Shown piece after piece: positions 7,777 through 18,000 of a DNA stretch of 64,000 nucleotides (the first letter of the stretch is position 1; every line of letters begins with the position of its first letter). Origin of the DNA: JANJUB01 sp031386985 (GTDB taxonomy: Bacteria; Armatimonadota; Fimbriimonadia; Fimbriimonadales; Fimbriimonadaceae); contig JANNCV010000024.1 in NCBI GenBank assembly GCA_031386985.1, positions 62,001 to 126,000 of the forward strand, read 5' to 3'. Under the pieces are notes generated by a model. It was given only the letters and a program-made list of their open reading frames with translations. It did not search any database and was not told where the DNA came from. The translations under genes were made by a program, and so were the position numbers.

Positions 7777-10395
7777 TTACTCCTCGAACCGATAGCGCCC
7801 AGAGCCGATCTCCTTCACACCCGAAGGCAAGAAAACCCTCGCCGTCGCATTTACGGGGATTTCAAACTCGTAAGCAACCTTGTTTCCCACCCGTTTCCAG
7901 TTTGAAACAATCTTGCCCCGAATAGACTTGTAGCTGGATTTCACCCAATCAAGACCCTTGACCGTTTGGGGTCGGATGACGACTTTATCGAACCCGATAG
8001 CGTCATCAGCCGGCTGGATACCGCCGAGCCAATTCATCATCCATTGGCTCACCGAGCCGAACATGGGGTGGTTGTGGGAGAAAATTCTCTCTTCCTTTTC
8101 CCAATGCTCCCAAAGTGTTGTTGCTCCGTTTTTCAGCATCCAACGCCAACCGGGGAAATCGGGCTGGTTAACGATCTGATAGGCCACATCTGTATGCCCG
8201 TTTCGGGAAAGTTCAGAAAGCATGAACTTCGTGCCCATGATTCCGGTCGTTAAGTGCCCCCCATGAGTCTTGATGTCATCCAGCAAGAAATCAATTGAGT
8301 TGGGAGTGTTCAAGCCAGACCAGAGCCCGAACGCTTGGCTCGCTTGTGTTCCCGGCCCAACCTTGCCGGTGGCCTTATCAATGAATTTCTCCTGATAAGC
8401 ATTCGCAATATCAAGGGCGAACTTTACAAATCGAACGGCATCCTCTTTCTTCCCAAGCCGATCCGCCATGGAAGCAAGCATTTGCGCGCTCCTGAAATAC
8501 AACGGCGACACCATCGCCGGCGATGGTGCTTCCGCGAGTCCTTCGTGATCGCTCAGGCCGTTCTTGATGATATGGTCTGGATTGTCGGCCGCGACTTTGA
8601 GGAGCCATTTCTTGGCCGCTTCATATTGCTCAGCCAGGATGCGCTCGTCGCCGTAGTATTGACTAAGCTGAGTCACGAGCAACGGGTGCGCCATCGCCCA
8701 GCCTACGCCGCAATAATTGATGCCCACAAATGGGGCGGTATCGGTGAAGAGCCCATTTGGGCGCACGCTATCGCCAAAATCTCGTACCGCTTTGGCGTAA
8801 AACGCTGACATATCGAACTGCATCATGAATGCATCGCTCGTGGCAACAATATCGCCCCCATAGCCCATTTTCTCACGGTGGGGGCAATCGGATTGAACGC
8901 TGAAGATGTTCGAGAGAAACGTGTTTCGACACATTTCATAAATTCGGTTGAATTCAACATTTGAGCATTCAAATGATCCCACTTCTTCAACGTCTGAGTT
9001 CATTCGCAGGCACGTGATGTCTTTCAGCGCGAGCGCTTGAGGCAAACCCGTGATTTCAACATAGCGAAATCCGTGGAAAGTAAACCTCGGCGTGTAAGAC
9101 TCCGGTCCGCCTTTAGCGATGAAGGTATCCAGTTGCCAAGCGGTATCGGGTGCGCCGGGGCCGGCCATTCCGGGCGAGGCGATCTGCCCAGCCACGCTAG
9201 TTCGTGCGTTGAGGGTGCCATCCATGTTCAGTAGTTCCCCATAGCGCATCTCCACGCGAGCCCCCGCAGGCAGGTTCAAATTGAGCCGAATTAGGCCGGC
9301 GAAATTTTTACCGCAATCATAAATGAAGGTGCCTGGCTTGATCTCCTTCAAGCTAATCGGGTTCCAGGTCTCGGTGACGCGTATAGGGGGCTGGAACTGA
9401 GCTTGCAAGGGACCCACCGGCTCCTGGGCAGTTCCCGGGTGACGCCAATGGGAATCATTAAATCCAGGTTCATCCCAACCCGATTGCTCTTTACGCGCAT
9501 CACAAAGCTCACCTAGGTAAACACTGTTGCGCCGTATCTGCCCCTCGCTCGTCTTCCAAGTTGGATCGGAAACGATGGTTTGGTGGGTACCATCCGCGAA
9601 CTCGATGTTAAGCTGAGCTAAAACCCGGGGGCGACCGATGGCGAGGTGCGTCCGAAGGTTAAGGTTCCCCCACATTTTCATGGGCAAGGGGTTGTACCAC
9701 CCGTTCCCCAGCATTACACCAAGGCAATTCGCGCCGATTTTTAGCGATTTCGTGACATCAAAAGTGCTGTAAAGCACTCGAGAATCGGGCTTGGTCCAAC
9801 CGGGATCTAACACGTGATCGCCGACTTTGTTCCCGTTCAAGGAGGCTTCATAATAGCCCAATCCCGTGATGGCTAAACGAGCGCGTTTTATCTTCGCCCC
9901 AACCGTGAATTCTTTGCGAAAGAGCGGAGCGGGGTCCTCCTTGTAAAAGTCTTCTAGCTGAGTTGGATTCGGTTTGCCATCGTTAATCCAAACCGCCGAG
10001 CCGCCAAAATTCGCCATCTCCCACGTCGCGGGCTTGCTCCAACTGCTGGCTCCCTTGCCGTCCCAAACTTGAACGCTCCAAAAGCACTCCATTCCGGCGG
10101 CCAGGGTTTTGCCCCGGTATTCGATGTTGTTTTGGGCTCGGCTTGCCACCTTTCCGCTGTCCCAAAGGTCTCCCTCTCGCTTTTCAAGGCGAACTTTTGA
10201 GCTTGCGACCAGAATGCGATAAGCCGATTGGGCTTGATTCTTGCCCTGAGCATGTAGTATCCAGCCGAGACGAGGGCGCGGAGAATCTATGCCCAGCGGG
10301 TTGGGTCGAAACTCGCAACGAAGCTCAGTTGCTGTCATTCCTCTAGCCTGAGTGAAGCCTAACGCGAGAGCAAAAAGCCAAGTTATCGCTCTCAT
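7777..10395 (-). CDS. alpha-L-rhamnosidase, GH78
   Basis: An 872-aa secreted glycosidase expected to release terminal L-rhamnose from glycosides or polysaccharides. After a signal peptide (ITWLFALALGFTQARG), the N-terminal beta-sandwich domains show ATELRCEFRPNPLGIDSPRP, typical of bacterial rhamnosidases. The central (alpha/alpha)6 barrel contains SDCPHREKMGYGGD, the acidic region with the general acid. GATTLWEHWE carries the Glu usually assigned as general base. The C-terminal sandwich follows (KVVIRPQ). Length is normal for GH78. Its ATG overlaps the stop of the upstream binding-protein gene by one base (TGATG), indicating translational coupling with the rhamnose importer. Confidence 0.92.
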   Translation of the reverse strand: MRAITWLFALALGFTQARGMTATELRCEFRPNPLGIDSPRPRLGWILHAQGKNQAQSAYRILVASSKVRLEKREGDLWDSGKVASRAQNNIEYRGKTLAAGMECFWSVQVWDGKGASSWSKPATWEMANFGGSAVWINDGKPNPTQLEDFYKEDPAPLFRKEFTVGAKIKRARLAITGLGYYEASLNGNKVGDHVLDPGWTKPDSRVLYSTFDVTKSLKIGANCLGVMLGNGWYNPLPMKMWGNLNLRTHLAIGRPRVLAQLNIEFADGTHQTIVSDPTWKTSEGQIRRNSVYLGELCDARKEQSGWDEPGFNDSHWRHPGTAQEPVGPLQAQFQPPIRVTETWNPISLKEIKPGTFIYDCGKNFAGLIRLNLNLPAGARVEMRYGELLNMDGTLNARTSVAGQIASPGMAGPGAPDTAWQLDTFIAKGGPESYTPRFTFHGFRYVEITGLPQALALKDITCLRMNSDVEEVGSFECSNVEFNRIYEMCRNTFLSNIFSVQSDCPHREKMGYGGDIVATSDAFMMQFDMSAFYAKAVRDFGDSVRPNGLFTDTAPFVGINYCGVGWAMAHPLLVTQLSQYYGDERILAEQYEAAKKWLLKVAADNPDHIIKNGLSDHEGLAEAPSPAMVSPLYFRSAQMLASMADRLGKKEDAVRFVKFALDIANAYQEKFIDKATGKVGPGTQASQAFGLWSGLNTPNSIDFLLDDIKTHGGHLTTGIMGTKFMLSELSRNGHTDVAYQIVNQPDFPGWRWMLKNGATTLWEHWEKEERIFSHNHPMFGSVSQWMMNWLGGIQPADDAIGFDKVVIRPQTVKGLDWVKSSYKSIRGKIVSNWKRVGNKVAYEFEIPVNATARVFLPSGVKEIGSGRYRFEE

Positions 10396-11441
10396 CAGAA
10401 GTCATATTTTGCGATGTTGGCCTTGTCAAATGTGAGAAGGGGACCAGCGAAAATCACATTCTTGTCGCCCACGCTAAGCTTGCCGTAACCCGGAACTTCC
10501 ACAGTGTCGCCCGGTTTGTAGATTGTCTTCTTATTCTGCATTTCTTTTCCCAGGAAGGCCGCGATCGCGCCCATGTCGGCCGGATCCCAGAGTTGGAAGC
10601 TCGTCACCACCCCTTTCTCAATTGCCTTCTTCATCTGGTTTGGCGTGCTAAGACCGGTAAGAACAACTCCGGTGCCCTTTACCTTCGGTCCGCCCGGATA
10701 CACACCGGCATTTTCCAGAACTTGGGCAGCTGCCGCCAGACCAACACTGGTAGGCGAGATGATTCCCCGAAGATTGGGGTGCTTGGTGAGCAAACTCTCG
10801 GTTTCGGTCGTAGATTTCTGGGGCTCGTCGTCGCCATATACGGTTTCGACTAGCTTCATTTTCGCGTATTTCGCGTCCTTCATTGCTTCCTTCATGCCCG
10901 CAATCCAGGCGTTTTGATTAGGCGCATCGGCGGTGGCACTGAGGATGGCAAACTCGCCCTCGTAACTGATCGTTTTGGCGAGTAGTTCAAGCTGGCTGGG
11001 GCCCACTTTACTGAAGTCAGTTTGTAAGACCGCCAGGTCGCGATGGCTTTCGTTACCGGTGAGATCGCTGTCAACGGTAATCACGGTTACCCCTTTTTCG
11101 CGGGCCTGGTCGAGCACTTCATTGAGAGCATCGGGGCTGTTCGAGGCGAGCACCAAAACCTGAACACCTTGCTGAATTTGATCTTTGATAATGGGGAGTT
11201 GGGACGTTGCGTCCGCAGTTGCGGGGGCTTGCGTGTTGTAATCCAAGTTCAAAGCACCGGCAGATTTCTCGAATCCGGCCGAGACCTGATTGAAATAGGG
11301 GTTGCCCGTATTTTTGGGGATGAAGACAATTTTTGTCTTGGCCTCCACTGCTCCGCTCGGTCCAGGGGTGGGGGTCTCGGTGGCGGAGTTGCACCCATAC
11401 AAGAACAGTGAAGAAAGGAGTAAAAGTGAAAATTGCTTCAT
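10395..11441 (-). CDS. rhaS: rhamnose-type ABC transporter substrate-binding lipoprotein
   Basis: A 348-aa periplasmic-binding protein with a lipoprotein signal (LLLLSSLFLYGC). It has the peripla-BP_4 (ribose/AI-2/rhamnose) fold: KIVFIPKNTGNPYF, then a DQIQQGVQVLVLASNSPDAL hinge region and VTVITVDSDL. Context is decisive. It is followed by a GH78 rhamnosidase and preceded by two permeases and a double ATPase in the order of RhaSTPQ-type rhamnose importers, so the ligand is inferred to be L-rhamnose. An autoinducer-2 or other sugar ligand cannot be excluded from sequence alone. A 92-bp gap separates it from the upstream permease gene. Confidence 0.85.
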   Translation of the reverse strand: MKQFSLLLLSSLFLYGCNSATETPTPGPSGAVEAKTKIVFIPKNTGNPYFNQVSAGFEKSAGALNLDYNTQAPATADATSQLPIIKDQIQQGVQVLVLASNSPDALNEVLDQAREKGVTVITVDSDLTGNESHRDLAVLQTDFSKVGPSQLELLAKTISYEGEFAILSATADAPNQNAWIAGMKEAMKDAKYAKMKLVETVYGDDEPQKSTTETESLLTKHPNLRGIISPTSVGLAAAAQVLENAGVYPGGPKVKGTGVVLTGLSTPNQMKKAIEKGVVTSFQLWDPADMGAIAAFLGKEMQNKKTIYKPGDTVEVPGYGKLSVGDKNVIFAGPLLTFDKANIAKYDF

Positions 11442-11533
11442 TTTGGGCCTCGATCAAGGCAGAGTTTAGCAGGAAAAGGGGGATGTAGGACGGTTGGGAC
11501 AAGTAGGACTCTTAGCACGGGGTCCAACCCGTC

Positions 11534-12451
11534 CTACCTCCCCTCCCTCCGCAACCTCTCCGCCAAAACCGCCAAAATCAAAAGAACTCCAATCGCAGTG
11601 AGTTGATATTCCGGCTTTACGTTGGCCACCCCCATTGCAGTTTTGATCACCATGAAGAGGAATAACGCGAATGTTGTTCCTAAAATGGTTCCCTCGCCAC
11701 CCTTGATCGCGGCCCCGCCCAGTACAGCGACCGTGATCGCTTCGAGCTCAATTCCTAGCGCGAAATTATGGCGCGCTACCCCGTAGCGGGAATCCATCAT
11801 CAATGCCGCCCCCGCCGCCATCAGGCCAGAGAGACCGAACACTAGAATCTTAACCCGATCCACCGGCACCCCCGAAAAAAGCGCCGCCTTTTCGTTGCTG
11901 CCAACCCCCGTCACCCAGCGACCGAAAACGGTTCGGTGCAACAAAATTCCGATCAAAACTGCGCATAACAGGAAAATTATTAGTGGCCATGGAAGCCCAA
12001 GCACCAGGCTCTGGTCAAGGCCCGTGAACGCTTTTGGTAGCTTCACTGAACTGGGTCCCATCATAGCCTGAGCGGCACCTCGCGCAATCGCCATGGTTCC
12101 AAGCGTCATCAGGAAAGAGGGTAGCTTCAGCTTGGCGATGAGGTAGCCGTTGAGTGAACCCAGTGAGGTGCCGATGATCAAGGACAGAAAGATCACTGCT
12201 GGTATGCCCAATCCCTTTTCAAAGAACTTCGCCGCCAGACAAGCCACCAAAACCATGATTGAGCCGACGGATAGATCAATGTTGCCGCTGATGATCACGA
12301 GCGTCATCGCCAACGCAAGCAAGCCCATCTCGGCGTAAAGGGTTGAAGTATCGAGCAAATAGCGAGCGTCGAGAAAGTGAGGACTAAGGCGACTCGCCAA
12401 GATAATGCTTAGTAAAAGTAGCACCCCGGGGATGAGGGCACGGAATTTCAT
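11534..12451 (-). CDS. rhaQ: rhamnose-type ABC transporter permease
   Basis: A 305-aa integral membrane protein of the BPD_transp_2 family, with about eight to ten hydrophobic helices. Family signatures are readable: MTLVIISGNIDLSVGSIMVL, then AITVAVLGGAAIKGGEGTIL and GTLALFLFMVIKT-like helices near the C-terminus. It forms the second half of the permease channel with the upstream gene, which it overlaps by 4 bp (ATGA). The gene symbol rests on the rhamnosidase neighbours. Confidence 0.85.
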   Translation of the reverse strand: MKFRALIPGVLLLLSIILASRLSPHFLDARYLLDTSTLYAEMGLLALAMTLVIISGNIDLSVGSIMVLVACLAAKFFEKGLGIPAVIFLSLIIGTSLGSLNGYLIAKLKLPSFLMTLGTMAIARGAAQAMMGPSSVKLPKAFTGLDQSLVLGLPWPLIIFLLCAVLIGILLHRTVFGRWVTGVGSNEKAALFSGVPVDRVKILVFGLSGLMAAGAALMMDSRYGVARHNFALGIELEAITVAVLGGAAIKGGEGTILGTTFALFLFMVIKTAMGVANVKPEYQLTAIGVLLILAVLAERLRREGR

Positions 12452-13392
12452 TTCTCCCTCCTCGCCAGCCCGTCAACCAAAACCGCCACCAAAATCACGG
12501 CGCCGTAAGCCAGCATTTGCCAGTTTGCGTCAACTCCCATGACGCTCAGGGCAACATTGATGCTCGACAAAAGGAAGCATCCCAGGAGGGTGCCCGTTAC
12601 GTTCCCAAATCCGCCGGTGAGTTTGGCTCCTCCGATCGCAACGGCGGCGATCACCGTTAGCTCGAGGCCCTGGCCCGCCGAAGATGGATTGACGAAGCCG
12701 AACTTGGCGGCGTACATCACTCCGCCCAAACCCGCCATCGCTCCGCATAGAGCATAGACCCAAAAGGTGACGGCATTGCCTGAAATTCCGCGCAGGTGGG
12801 CAGCGGAGGGGTTGCTGCCGAACGCGACCAAGCTTTTCGCTCCTACATAGTAGAACATGGCCAACGCAAAACCACCCGCCCCGACAAGTGACAATATCAA
12901 GAGCCAACTTAGTGTGATTTCGCCAAGAGTGAGGCCATTGCGCGCCAAAGAAGTGAGCGAATCGGGGATCATGCTGCCATCTATTTGTTGCCCCTTACTG
13001 AGGAGGAAACAGAGCCCGCGGAAGCTTGCCAGAGTGCCGATGGTGACGATGAGTGGCGAAATCTTGCCCCAAGTGATGATAGCGGCGTTCACCATTCCCA
13101 AAACCAACCCCACCAAGAGGCCAAGCCCCAGCGCAACGGGAACCGGCAACGTGGGATGCTCCTTAACGATGAGCCCGACCACGATCCCCGAGCAACCCAA
13201 AATCGAGCCAATCGAAATGTCTATCCCCCCAGAGACGACCACGAGGAGTTGCCCAAGGGCCAAAACCGTGATTATGGGCATCCAAAGCAGGATGCTGTTC
13301 AGGCTACTAGGGGCAAGGAAGCGCGGTTGATAAAGCCCTACCACCGCGAACAATGTGAAAATGAAAAAGAGGGCGGCTAAATTACGGCGCAA
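12448..13392 (-). CDS. rhaP: rhamnose-type ABC transporter permease
   Basis: A 314-aa BPD_transp_2 family permease. The loops LVVVSGGIDISIGSILGCSG and LTVIAAVAIGGAKLTGGFGN are diagnostic. About nine membrane segments are visible. It overlaps the ATPase gene by 16 bp and the second permease by 4 bp, so the whole importer is one tightly packed operon reading away from the divergent GH106 gene. Confidence 0.87.
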   Translation of the reverse strand: MRRNLAALFFIFTLFAVVGLYQPRFLAPSSLNSILLWMPIITVLALGQLLVVVSGGIDISIGSILGCSGIVVGLIVKEHPTLPVPVALGLGLLVGLVLGMVNAAIITWGKISPLIVTIGTLASFRGLCFLLSKGQQIDGSMIPDSLTSLARNGLTLGEITLSWLLILSLVGAGGFALAMFYYVGAKSLVAFGSNPSAAHLRGISGNAVTFWVYALCGAMAGLGGVMYAAKFGFVNPSSAGQGLELTVIAAVAIGGAKLTGGFGNVTGTLLGCFLLSSINVALSVMGVDANWQMLAYGAVILVAVLVDGLARREK

Positions 13393-14972
13393 GCTTCCTC
13401 CTGGGTTGCGGCCCGCATAATCGCCTCCTCGGTCGCCTCAGTTCGCTCTACGGTAGAGGTGATAGTTCCCCCTCGCATCACGGCGATCCGGTCGCTGAGA
13501 GCCATAATTTCTTTGAGATCGCTAGACACCATCAGTACCGCCATCCCCTGGCTCGCTAACTCCCGAATCAAATCGTGAACCTCTTGTTTCGCCCCGACAT
13601 CAACGCCACGCGTTGGCTCATCGAGAAGGAGAATCTTGGGGTTGGTGCTGAGCCATTTCGCGAGGACCACTTTCTGCTGGTTTCCACCCGATAACTGGCT
13701 GACGGGTTGATCAAAACGGCGATAAGCCAGGTTCAACCGCTCCGCAAACTGCTTCGTAATCTGCGTGACTAAGCCGTCGAGTACAAATCCGCCCCTGCTA
13801 CAATCTCTTAGGTTCGCCAGTGTCGAATTGAAGGCGATGGACTGAATCACCATCAACCCTTCATGCACGCGATCTTCCGGCACCAGCGCAATGCCCAGCT
13901 TCATCGCGTCCTGGGGCGAGTTGATTTTCACCGCCTTCCCATCAATCGTTATAGACCCCGCGCTCGCGCCGGTAATCCCAAAAAGCGCCCGCGTAAGCTC
14001 CGTCCGCCCCGCCCCCACCAACCCCGCAACCCCCAAAATCTCGCCAGGAGCTACTGAGAGGGAGACATCGCGAAACCCCGGTCCGGAGAGGCCTTCGACA
14101 ATCAGCCCGCCCCTCCCCACGCAGGGGAGGGCTGTGAGCGGAGCGAACTGGGCAGGGGTTCCGGGTGACTTACAATCGTCGTCCAGATTGGAAGCTCCGG
14201 AAATCGGCTGGAAGCACGATTCTACGGTTAAGCGCGATTCGTCGCGCTCCACCATCAGCCGCACAACCTCCTCCGGACTCGTGTGAGCCGTCTCCAACTC
14301 CGCCACCTTTATGCCATCGCGCAAAACCGTTATTCGATCCGAGATTTCAAGAACTTCGTGCAAATGGTGACTGACCATCGCCAGAGCGCACCCCCGATCC
14401 CGCAGCCGCCTCATCACTACAAACAACTCCGCAACCTCTTTAGGGGTGAGGGGAGCGGTGGTTTCGTCGAAAATCCAAACCTTCGCATCATAAGCCAATG
14501 CGCTGGCTAACTCGACCAGTTGGCGTTGAGCAACAGAGAGATTACTCACCGCCGCCGTTGGGCTCAAATCTGAGCCCAGGGAAGCCAAGAGATCGCGAGC
14601 TCGAGATCGGCAACTGGCTCGATCTGCCAAAACTCCTCGCCGCAAATAGTGGCCCGCAAAAATGTTTTCCGAAACCTCTAAATCTGGGAAGGTGAGCGGC
14701 TCCTGGTGAATCAAAGCTACGCCCGCCGCCAATGCCTCCCGCGGATTCTTGAAATTTACTCGCTGCCCATCAAGCTCAACAAAACCGGACCTGAACCGAT
14801 AAACCCCGGCAATGGCCTTTGCCAGACTGGATTTTCCCGCGCCATTCTCGCCCGTGATCGCATGGATTTCACCCGCCTTTAAGCTTAAATCAACCGCTGA
14901 AACGACATCAACGCGCCCAAAGGCGACAGTTATGCCCGTGGCTCTTATTCGCTCAATCGTCGGCTCAGACAC
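13377..14972 (-). CDS. rhaT: rhamnose-type ABC importer ATPase with two nucleotide-binding domains
   Basis: A 531-aa double ATPase. The first domain has GENGAGKSSLAK (Walker A). In it, LSVAQRQLVELASAL takes the signature position and WIFDETTAPLT is Walker B. The second has VAGLVGAGRTELTRAL (the usual degenerate second P-loop), LSGGNQQKVVLAKWL and LLLDEPTRGVDVGAK. This matches RbsA/XylG/RhaT-type sugar importers. The linker between the domains (residues about 249-290) is unusual. It is encoded by a dispersed 65-nt repeat plus a hairpin repeat, both read in frame, adding roughly 40 residues (FQPISGASNLDDDCKSPG and the following Pro/Ala stretch). Because it sits in the linker it need not harm function. 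First gene of the operon. Confidence 0.88.
   Translation of the reverse strand: MSEPTIERIRATGITVAFGRVDVVSAVDLSLKAGEIHAITGENGAGKSSLAKAIAGVYRFRSGFVELDGQRVNFKNPREALAAGVALIHQEPLTFPDLEVSENIFAGHYLRRGVLADRASCRSRARDLLASLGSDLSPTAAVSNLSVAQRQLVELASALAYDAKVWIFDETTAPLTPKEVAELFVVMRRLRDRGCALAMVSHHLHEVLEISDRITVLRDGIKVAELETAHTSPEEVVRLMVERDESRLTVESCFQPISGASNLDDDCKSPGTPAQFAPLTALPCVGRGGLIVEGLSGPGFRDVSLSVAPGEILGVAGLVGAGRTELTRALFGITGASAGSITIDGKAVKINSPQDAMKLGIALVPEDRVHEGLMVIQSIAFNSTLANLRDCSRGGFVLDGLVTQITKQFAERLNLAYRRFDQPVSQLSGGNQQKVVLAKWLSTNPKILLLDEPTRGVDVGAKQEVHDLIRELASQGMAVLMVSSDLKEIMALSDRIAVMRGGTITSTVERTEATEEAIMRAATQEEACAVI
14111..14131. repeat. CCCTCCCC hairpin repeat inside rhaT
   Basis: A perfect 8-bp inverted repeat, CCCTCCCC-ACGCA-GGGGAGGG, lies within the coding region. 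It belongs to the same class of GC-rich palindromes seen at 35320-35358 and 52506-52532. Here it is translated in frame as part of the rhaT linker. Confidence 0.8.
14161..14225 (-). repeat. 65-nt dispersed repeat, copy 1, in-frame within rhaT
   Basis: Read on the coding (minus) strand it gives VE-S-CFQPISGASNLDDDCKSPG. The same 65-nt unit occurs at 55831-55895 (47 of 65 positions identical by eye), at 35376-35440, and as a 68-nt copy at 26269-26336. In all three genes it is read in the same frame. Confidence 0.85.
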
Positions 14973-15016
14973 GGGGACATTCTATCTCGTAATGCATTCG
15001 TTGGATTCGTGCATAA

Positions 15017-15045
15017 TCCGGGTGCCGGCTGAAGTCGGCGATCCA
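15017..15045 (+). repeat. GCCG-CGGC palindromic repeat, copy A
   Basis: The sequence CCGGGTGCCGGCTGAAGTCG and the following GCGATCCAAG form a short imperfect palindrome (GCCG...CGGC). It ends 6 bp before the GH106 start codon. Related copies lie on the opposite strand at 26240-26272 and 34262-34290, each just upstream of a gene. Confidence 0.6.
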
Positions 15046-15050
15046 AGATC

Positions 15051-18000
15051 ATGATTATTGCGATTGCTCTTTTATCTACCCTTTCGAATCCGGTCGCCAA
15101 AGACCCGCTCTTAGCCGGATTTCAGAATCCACCCGCTTCGGCAAAGCCCCACACCTGGTGGCACTGGATGGATGGCAATGTGACGAAAGAAGGCATCACC
15201 GCCGACCTTAAGGCGATGAAAGAAGTCGGAATTGGTGGCGCGCAGATGTTCACCGTTTCGCAAGACATCCCCAAGGGGCCGGTGGACTACATGAGTCCGC
15301 TATGGCGCGAAATGACGGTTCACGCCGTGAAAGAGGCTCAGCGTTTTGGAATCGAATTGTGCCTGCACAACTGTGCGGGTTGGTCCAGTAGCGGCGGTCC
15401 TTGGGTAAAGCCGGAGTTTGCCATGCAGGTGCTGGCGTGGTCGGAAACGAAGCTAAATGGCCCCATGACCTACAGCGGCACTCTCGCTCAGCCCAAAGCT
15501 CCGCATGTTTACGCCAACGTTCCTTACTACAAGGACATCGCTGTTTACGCATTTCAAAATGCATCGGCGACCAAAGCTGCGAATTTCTTGGGACAAACGG
15601 GCGTGCATCGGCAAGATGGCTTATTGGTTAACCCTACGACTCCAGAAGGCATCGGGCTGGCGCGTACAGACATCATCCTGCTAACTGAAAAATATGTAGG
15701 CGGGAAGCTAATGTGGGACGTTCCTCCTGGGGATTGGACAGTTTTGCGCTTGGGCCACGTTCCAACCGGAAAGAACAACCACCCCGCGCCGCCCGAAGGC
15801 GATGGTTTGGAAGTTGACAAACTAAGCCGGGAAGCACTGGATGAGTTCTGGAAAGGGACAATGGCGACCGTAATCAAAGACATTGGCCCGCTTGCCGGAA
15901 AAGTTTTGAACAACGCGCTCGTTGATAGTTACGAAGTTGGTAGCCAAAACTGGACGCCGAAAATGCTTGAGGAATTCAAAAAACGACGCGGTTACGATGC
16001 TCTACGATTCTTGCCCGCCCTCGCGGGTTACACGGTTGACAGCCCCCGCGTGACCGAGCGTTTCCTCTGGGATTGGCGGCGCAACATTGCCGATCTCTAC
16101 TACGACAACTACTTCAAGTATTTCGGCGAACTCTGCCGCAAGGAAGGCATGCTTTTCTCCACCGAGCCTTACGGGAACGGCGGATTTGACAACATCCAAG
16201 TTGGCGGAACCGCAGATATTCCGATGGGTGAGTTTTGGATCGGCGGCGCCACCTTGGAAACCACCAAAATCGCCGCTTCAACCGGACACGTTTACGGTCG
16301 CCCGATCATCGGAGCCGAGTCCTTCACCGCCGATGAAGGGCGCGGAAAATGGCTGGAGGAACCGTACGCAGCGAAGGCACTCGGCGACTTCGTATTTTGC
16401 AATGGCGTCAATCGCTACATTTTCCACCGCTACGCCCATCAGCCTTGGTTGGATAAGTTTCCGGGTATGACGATGGGGCCGTGGGGCACCCACTTGGAGC
16501 GAACTCAAACGTGGTGGACCGAAGCGGGAACCTGGATGAGATACATCGCCCGCTGCCAGTATCTGCTTCAAAAAGGCAAGTTCGTGGCCGATGCTCTTTA
16601 CTATTACGGCGAAGATGCGCCGGTTGATCTGCCCTACGGCCCTAGTCTCAAGCCCCGGCTCCCGGCAGGATATGATTATGATGGGTGCGATGCTAGCGTC
16701 GTGATGAACCGCCTCAAAGTGAAGAATGGCAAGCTCGTTCTCCCCGACGGGATGACCTATTCATTCTTGGTTTTGCCTGAGCGAACCACGATGACATACA
16801 AAATGGCCCGTCGAATTCAAGAGCTCGTATCGGAGGGCGCCACCGTGGTTGGTCCGAAACCGGTTACCACTCCTTCGCTCCGCGAGTATCCCGGCTTCGA
16901 GGCTCCCCTGAGGGGAGTTGCTGATCAAGTTTGGGGCAAAGGCACCCCTGGCTCATTTAAGGTGGGGAAGGGCCGAGTCGTGATCGGTAAGGGCCTTGAT
17001 ACGGTTCTGGCCGACCTCGAACTCCCACCCGATTTCTCATTCAAACCGGCCTCGCCGAGAACGAAGATGGCTTATATTCATCGCCGAGTTGGCGATGCTG
17101 AGGTCTACTTTGTCTCCAACCAAAACTACCGCTCGATCAACGTGGATTGCTCATTCCGAGTTAGTGGCCTTGTGCCGGAGCTTTGGCACGGTGATTCCGG
17201 AGTTTCGGAAGCGGCTCCGATGTATCGTAGCGAAGGCAAATTAACGACAGTTTCCCTGCATCTTGGTCCCGCTGAGTCAGTATTCGTCGTCTTCCGAGCC
17301 GGACGGGCAATGCCTCACCTCAGTTCCTTAAGCTCGGGGGCAACACCGATTGCGCCCATTCGAATGCCAAAAATCACTATCAAGTCCGCCCGCTATGAAA
17401 CCGCCGACGGCCGCGGTGCCGATGTTAAAGAAATGGTATCGGGCATGGTCCGGAGCGGTCAATTCGAGGTTGAGGCGACCAACGCCAACTTCGGTGATCC
17501 CATGGTGAACGTGGTTAAGCGATTGGTTATCGAGTACGAGTTGGATGGCCAAGACTTCAAGAAAACGGTCGCCGAGAACGAGAGCCTCGTTTTGTGGGAG
17601 GCCCCGAGTTCCCCGAATGCCACCAAGTCCTTCGATTTACACTCATCGGCAAAGGGGCTCGAAATGACGCCGTGGAAGGCCGGGGTCTATACCGGTAAGA
17701 ACGCAAAAGGCAAGGCGATACTGCTTACAGTGAAAGAGGGGCCGAAAAGTCTTGATTTGAGTTCGGCTTGGGATGTGAAGTTTCCGCCCAACTGGGGCGC
17801 GCCTTCCGCGATTCACTTGAGCAGCTTAACCTCTTGGTCCGAACACAATGACATCGGCGTGAAATACTTCTCTGGCTCCGCCGTGTATTCGAAGACGTTT
17901 GATGTTCCAGCCGCCCTTATTGGGAAATCAAAAACGATCCTGCTTGAACTGGGAAAAGTCAAAAATTTCGCAACCGTAAGCCTTAATGGGGTTCAACTAG

